Of a DNA stretch of 12,194 bases, positions 9,152-12,194 are shown piece by piece. This DNA comes from Zancudomyces culisetae. Taxonomy: Eukaryota; Kickxellomycota; Harpellomycetes; Harpellales; Legeriomycetaceae. Position 1 is the first letter of the stretch; each line of letters opens with the position of its first letter. The notes below the pieces were generated by a model. That model worked only from the letters and a program-made list of their open reading frames with translations, was not told the origin of the DNA and ran no database searches. Position numbers and translations under genes: made by a program. The DNA lies in the NCBI GenBank assembly GCA_001969505.1, contig LSSK01001484.1, positions 1 to 12,194 of the forward strand. The letters are read 5' to 3'.

Positions 9152-10773
9152 TCAAGGATTTCGAAGTTTTTCCCACAGCTCAAGGCCAGTACTATACGAA
9201 CCGACTATCAAACACAAGAGCCCGATCGCAATAGTTCCATAAAATTTGACATAGTCAGAAGTGGTGAACTTGACACGGGTCTCGTACATTTTCATGTATA
9301 GGACGACTGGAATGATGAAAATTAAGGCCGCCGAACCTACAGAACCCAACAAACTGACCAGGTGCTCGAAGAAGGGCAAGAAAACGACCAACTCTACCGA
9401 AAGAGCTATAAAGATAAAGCGGAGAATTCGTGTATGAAACATGGTCCATCTTGCTGCTCCAAAATGTTTGGGGTCTGTACATGACTCGAGCTCGTTTGTC
9501 ACTGATATTATTAGCATTGGTGCGGCTAGCAAAACATGTGCCGCCATAAAAAAGTTGGCAATGTCCACATACAGATTCTTTCCAAAAGAAATAGTGATGG
9601 GTGATTGAACATTTTCATCGCCAAATAGCGCATATCCCGCTGCTGCCATAGCCAGATACATAATCGCCACGAGTAAATTAGCTAAGGAGAGCACCTTTGG
9701 GAAACTTTTGCGTTTTTTCATTCCCCTTTCCACATCCGGCCATACAATATTTCCACCAAAGGCAAAACAGATTGATGAAAGTGATGAGGGGAGCCCTGAG
9801 AGCTTTATAGATGTAGTTCTAGGCATTATAAAGTCCGGATCCCTCAACATTTTCACGAGACTGAGTGTAACTATTATAATTATTACCAGCACTGTGGTAA
9901 ATGTTCCATATATACTCAAAAATGGTGATTCAGTTACTTCCTTAAACAACATTAATGGTATCAGTACCACCAAGGCGGATACGAATATCCATACCACTCT
10001 GTGCGATTCCATACCGAGTAGATGAATCGCCAACTCATTCATGTTTATTCCTGCCAATAAAATAAACACTGAAGATGCGCCAAACAGAGTTATAGACTTG
10101 AATGCCCTTATGACGTATTCTCCTTTTTTTCCAAACACTTCGTGGCCAATTTCCGAAATGTTGTTCAGCCTCCTTCCATCGTTTAGATACAAGCATCTAA
10201 CAATCAAATCTCCACTGTAGTTTGCAATAAACCCTGCAAATATTATGTATAAAAGACCTATCCATCCTCCTTGTTTCAATGAATACGACAATTGCAACAC
10301 ACCAGTACCCATTATTATAGTCCTACAGGTTTATTCAACGCAATCAAGTAAAGCTAGTGTTACATTAGATATCATTTTCTAGAGAAAACTGATACAGATA
10401 GTAACAGCAGGGGGGAAAAGTGCTTCAATAGATACACTTACATTATCGAGTACAATGTCTCCATATTTGAAGCAGAATGTTGTGTAGTATCATGAGAACT
10501 GCTACTTGAACCTAGTTATAAATCGGTTTTGGTCAATTTTAAAACACTTTTTTTTATGTATCTGTATCCAAATACTGATACAACTACGAATATGCTTTTT
10601 TTGCGTTATCTTCGTGACAGGTCCAAAGAAAGCCATACGAGATAAAAAACAATGGCGCAGATACTGGTTGCATTGGTTTTCTTGAATAAATATTATGAAT
10701 TTATACCTTCTATTGAGCCATAGCTTTGCTCAGGGTGGGCACTACGCAACACCGGTACGTTTTCAGAGTCCAT
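9152..10773 (-). CDS. Amino acid transporter, AAAP/Aa_trans family, three exons, probably vacuolar
   Basis: Exons 10773-10707, 10511-10442 and 10322-9152 join in frame to 435 residues; introns are 195 and 119 bp. Residues 1-40 are a hydrophilic, Ser-rich cytosolic tail (MDSENVPVLRS..., SYGSIEGSSSSS). About 11 hydrophobic segments follow, near 42-60, 66-85, 116-140, 155-172, 184-203, 223-241, 256-279, 297-321, 344-364, 371-392 and 404-425, the number expected for the amino acid/auxin permease family. Family features are TIIMGTGVLQLSYSLKQGGW in the first membrane segment, with its GTG break, and FAFGGNIVWPDVERGM (about 232-247), corresponding to the FAFGG...P.IE motif of AVT/SLC32/SLC36/SLC38 members. 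It would move amino acids across a membrane with protons. A vacuolar site is suggested by likeness to yeast AVT proteins but is not shown by the sequence, and the substrate is unknown. The first ATG at 10773 is supported because both short upstream exons join in frame with good splice sites. Confidence 0.92.
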
Positions 10774-10925
10774 TTAGTTACAATTTCAGGTATTAGGCTC
10801 TAATTGTGTTTTCGTTTATGTATATGTTTTTGAGTTACGGCGGCTTTTTCTTATTATGAATATCTCAGAGTAGATATCTCTGTAGATACAATATTATTAG
10901 TGTATTAAAGTCTATATTATTTATC
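10774..10925 (-). promoter_or_regulatory. Likely transporter promoter and leader
   Basis: Only about 150 bases separate the transporter start (10773) from the polyadenylation-type signal at 10926-10931 on the same strand, so the transporter promoter and leader must lie mainly here, possibly overlapping the end of the upstream gene. The segment is AT-rich with no clear TATA box on the minus strand. Confidence 0.4.
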
Positions 10926-10931
10926 TTTATT
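10926..10931 (-). terminator. AATAAA polyadenylation signal
   Basis: The minus strand reads CAATAAAG here, and the TAA of the open frame upstream (10929-10927) lies inside the hexamer. A canonical poly(A) signal exactly at the end of an open frame supports a leftward gene ending here, upstream of the transporter. Confidence 0.5.
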
Positions 10932-11811
10932 GAAAACAGACAAGTAGAACAGAATCAGGAAAGGGAGGAAGTAATGGTTTAGAGTTTTTATATTTGGCAG
11001 TGGCTTGAGATTCTTCAATAACAAAAATTTTATTTAGATTACAATTTAACTTATGTAAGTTTTCCTTGTCTAGTTTAGAGTCACTCTTGTTACTTTTACT
11101 GCAATTTGTCATTGCTAATCACGACCAACCAAAGGATTATTGTAACAAACAAAAACGATTGTATTGAAAAAAAAATTTTTTTTCCCACTATAACCCCCCA
11201 CCACTCAGGCAACATCCACTTTGAATGTTGTTTCATCTTTTGTTTTGATAGTACGTTATATACACCGGTTTTGGAGACAGATGGAGGGGGGGAGGATGTG
11301 ACAATGAATTCGGATTTTGGTTATATGTATTATCACTAAATGTCACAGCGATAGCTAAGGGGAGTGGATATCTTTGCATAAAGTCAGGTGGGATTTCTAT
11401 TTCCATGATTTTGAGGTAATTATGGTTTATGTTAATCACAGGGCACGTGAGCCAGTCAAACCGTTTTCTCAATTTCGAACGCGGTATAAAAGCGCTCTAA
11501 AGCTGATAATTTGCTGAGGGGTTTACTCGTACTCCCATGTCTCATAAAATGATCTCGTTTGAGCTGCTTTTCCTAAAAGCAGTTTTTATTGAGTAAATAA
11601 TCCATAGAATGCACAGCTCATCTTTGTTCTTTTACCTCCAAACTTCATGTATGAATGGTTTGGGTCATAGATGAAAACAAAAGTAATTGAACAATGGATT
11701 TGCAAAGTTGCGCAAAAAACATCAAGTTTGTTCATATACCTGTATTATTATTGTCCGAAGCTTGAAAAATGTTTTCTGCGTTTCAACGGTTGGTGGTATA
11801 CTACATTCCAT
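10927..11811 (-). CDS. Probable unidentified leftward gene with unresolved exons
   Basis: Several exon-like pieces lie in one orientation, but I could not join them with certainty and recognise no family. (a) An ATG at 11811 opens MECSIPPTVETQKTFFKLRT and closes at a CAG|GTATAT donor. (b) After a TTTTAG acceptor near 11573, a frame reads ...SKPLSKLSALERFYTAFEIEKTV and stops. (c) From a CTTTAG acceptor near 11499 a second frame reads ...RFDWLTCPVININ, MEIEIPPDFMQRYPLPLAIAV and stays open to 11233. (d) A last frame from 11112 ends ...SKPLLPPFPDSVLLVCFQ at 10927, overlapping AATAAA. Frames (b) and (c) would merge if one A of the AAAA at about 11463-11466 were absent, so a frameshift, an assembly error or a pseudogene is possible. 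A third frame over 11100-11320 contains a hydrophobic stretch that may simply be a T-rich intron. The coding call is moderate; the borders are provisional. Confidence 0.35.
11167..11183. repeat. A9T8 near-palindrome
   Basis: Nine A pass directly into eight T, the same composition as the block at 1071-1087. It lies inside the unresolved minus-strand gene, possibly in an intron. Confidence 0.75.
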
Positions 11812-12140
11812 TTACATATATGTATTTGTATATGCACGGCTCTACCAACAAGTTCAATAGAGGTTTTCCGACTTTGTTCTAGATCAGAGCCATTTCAGCT
11901 AAATTAAAGTCGGGAAATGTCACAAGCAAAGTCAGTTTGCACCAATATTTTATCTATTAGAGTTGGGCAAAATTATTTATGCTCACTATTTTTTGGTTAT
12001 TTCACAAACAAAAATAAATGTTGAAAAAATGTAATATACTAGCTTACAACAAAAATTAATGTAAAAGCCGAAATGATCATTGTAAATATTTAATGTAAGG
12101 AATTCTTGTTTACTATCAAAGATTCTGTAGCTCTAGCACC
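11812..12140. other. AT-rich spacer, nothing firm recognised
   Basis: Upstream flank of the unresolved minus-strand gene. Short open frames exist on both strands; for example, minus-strand sequence after an ATTTAG near 12172 reads ...LKSWLCHGARATESLIV... for about 26 codons. None has a recognisable domain. No RNA gene was seen. Confidence 0.4.
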
Positions 12141-12194
12141 ATGGCACAACCAAGATTTAAGTGCTGGACGACTAAATCAACAAAAATAATGTTT
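12141..12194 (+). CDS. Possible start of a rightward gene, cut by the window edge
   Basis: An ATG in the favourable context CACCATGGC opens a frame of 18 codons (MAQPRFKCWTTKSTKIMF) that is still open at the end of the window. There are no domain data. The evidence is start context alone, so the call is weak. Confidence 0.18.
   Translation, partial: MAQPRFKCWTTKSTKIMF

Noticed and set aside
9708-10025. Plus-strand frame of 105 codons
   Set aside because: Antisense to the transporter membrane segments and without recognisable features.
11671-11907. Plus-strand ATG frame of 78 codons, with a TATAAAAG sequence about 190 bases upstream (near 11484)
   Set aside because: The product is Cys/Tyr/Phe-rich without a motif and lies opposite an equally plausible minus-strand exon. 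The TATA match alone is weak.

Overview
The window is nuclear DNA of an intron-rich, AT-rich eukaryote, most likely a fungus. Four conserved genes can be recognised, and in three of them the reading frame holds only when GT...AG introns of about 73 to 195 bp are removed. The MAP kinase resembles the yeast Fus3/Kss1 branch down to its last residues. The transporter and the HIRIP3-like protein also fit a fungus, perhaps an early-diverging one (Mucoromycota or Zoopagomycota); that placement is inference. Nothing bacterial, viral or transposon-like was recognised, and CTG reads sensibly as leucine.

Layout, left to right. (1) 1-567, minus: N-terminal 189 residues of importin beta-1 (Kap95/KPNB1), cut by the left edge. 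(2) 568-2130: pyrimidine-rich intergenic DNA full of simple repeats, serving as the importin 5' flank and the kinase 3' flank. (3) 2131-4231, minus: a nine-exon Fus3/Kss1/ERK-type MAP kinase, 407 residues, with an unusual N-terminal extension of about 64 residues. (4) 4232-7070: a 2.8 kb gene-poor divergent intergenic region whose right end is the promoter of the next gene. (5) 7071-8782, plus: an eight-exon, 306-residue nuclear protein with a DEK_C-like N-terminus, an acidic tract and a HIRIP3/CHZ-type C-terminus, a likely H2A(.Z)-H2B chaperone. (6) 9152-10773, minus: a three-exon, 435-residue amino acid transporter of the AAAP (Aa_trans) family. (7) 10927-11811, minus: a probable further gene of unknown identity whose exon structure I could not settle; it ends with a stop that overlaps AATAAA. 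(8) 11812-12194: no firm gene; a well-placed ATG at 12141 could begin a rightward gene.

The recognised genes are ordinary housekeeping and signalling functions (nuclear import, MAP kinase signalling, histone handling, amino acid transport) and do not form a pathway or operon. I see no evidence of an undescribed multi-gene system. The points most worth a second look are the extended kinase N-terminus, a G-quadruplex-capable repeat just after the kinase stop, the chaperone's domain combination and promoter motifs, a possible missed exon at 6590-6759, and the unresolved minus-strand gene at 10.9-11.8 kb. All exon joins were worked out by hand from the sequence.
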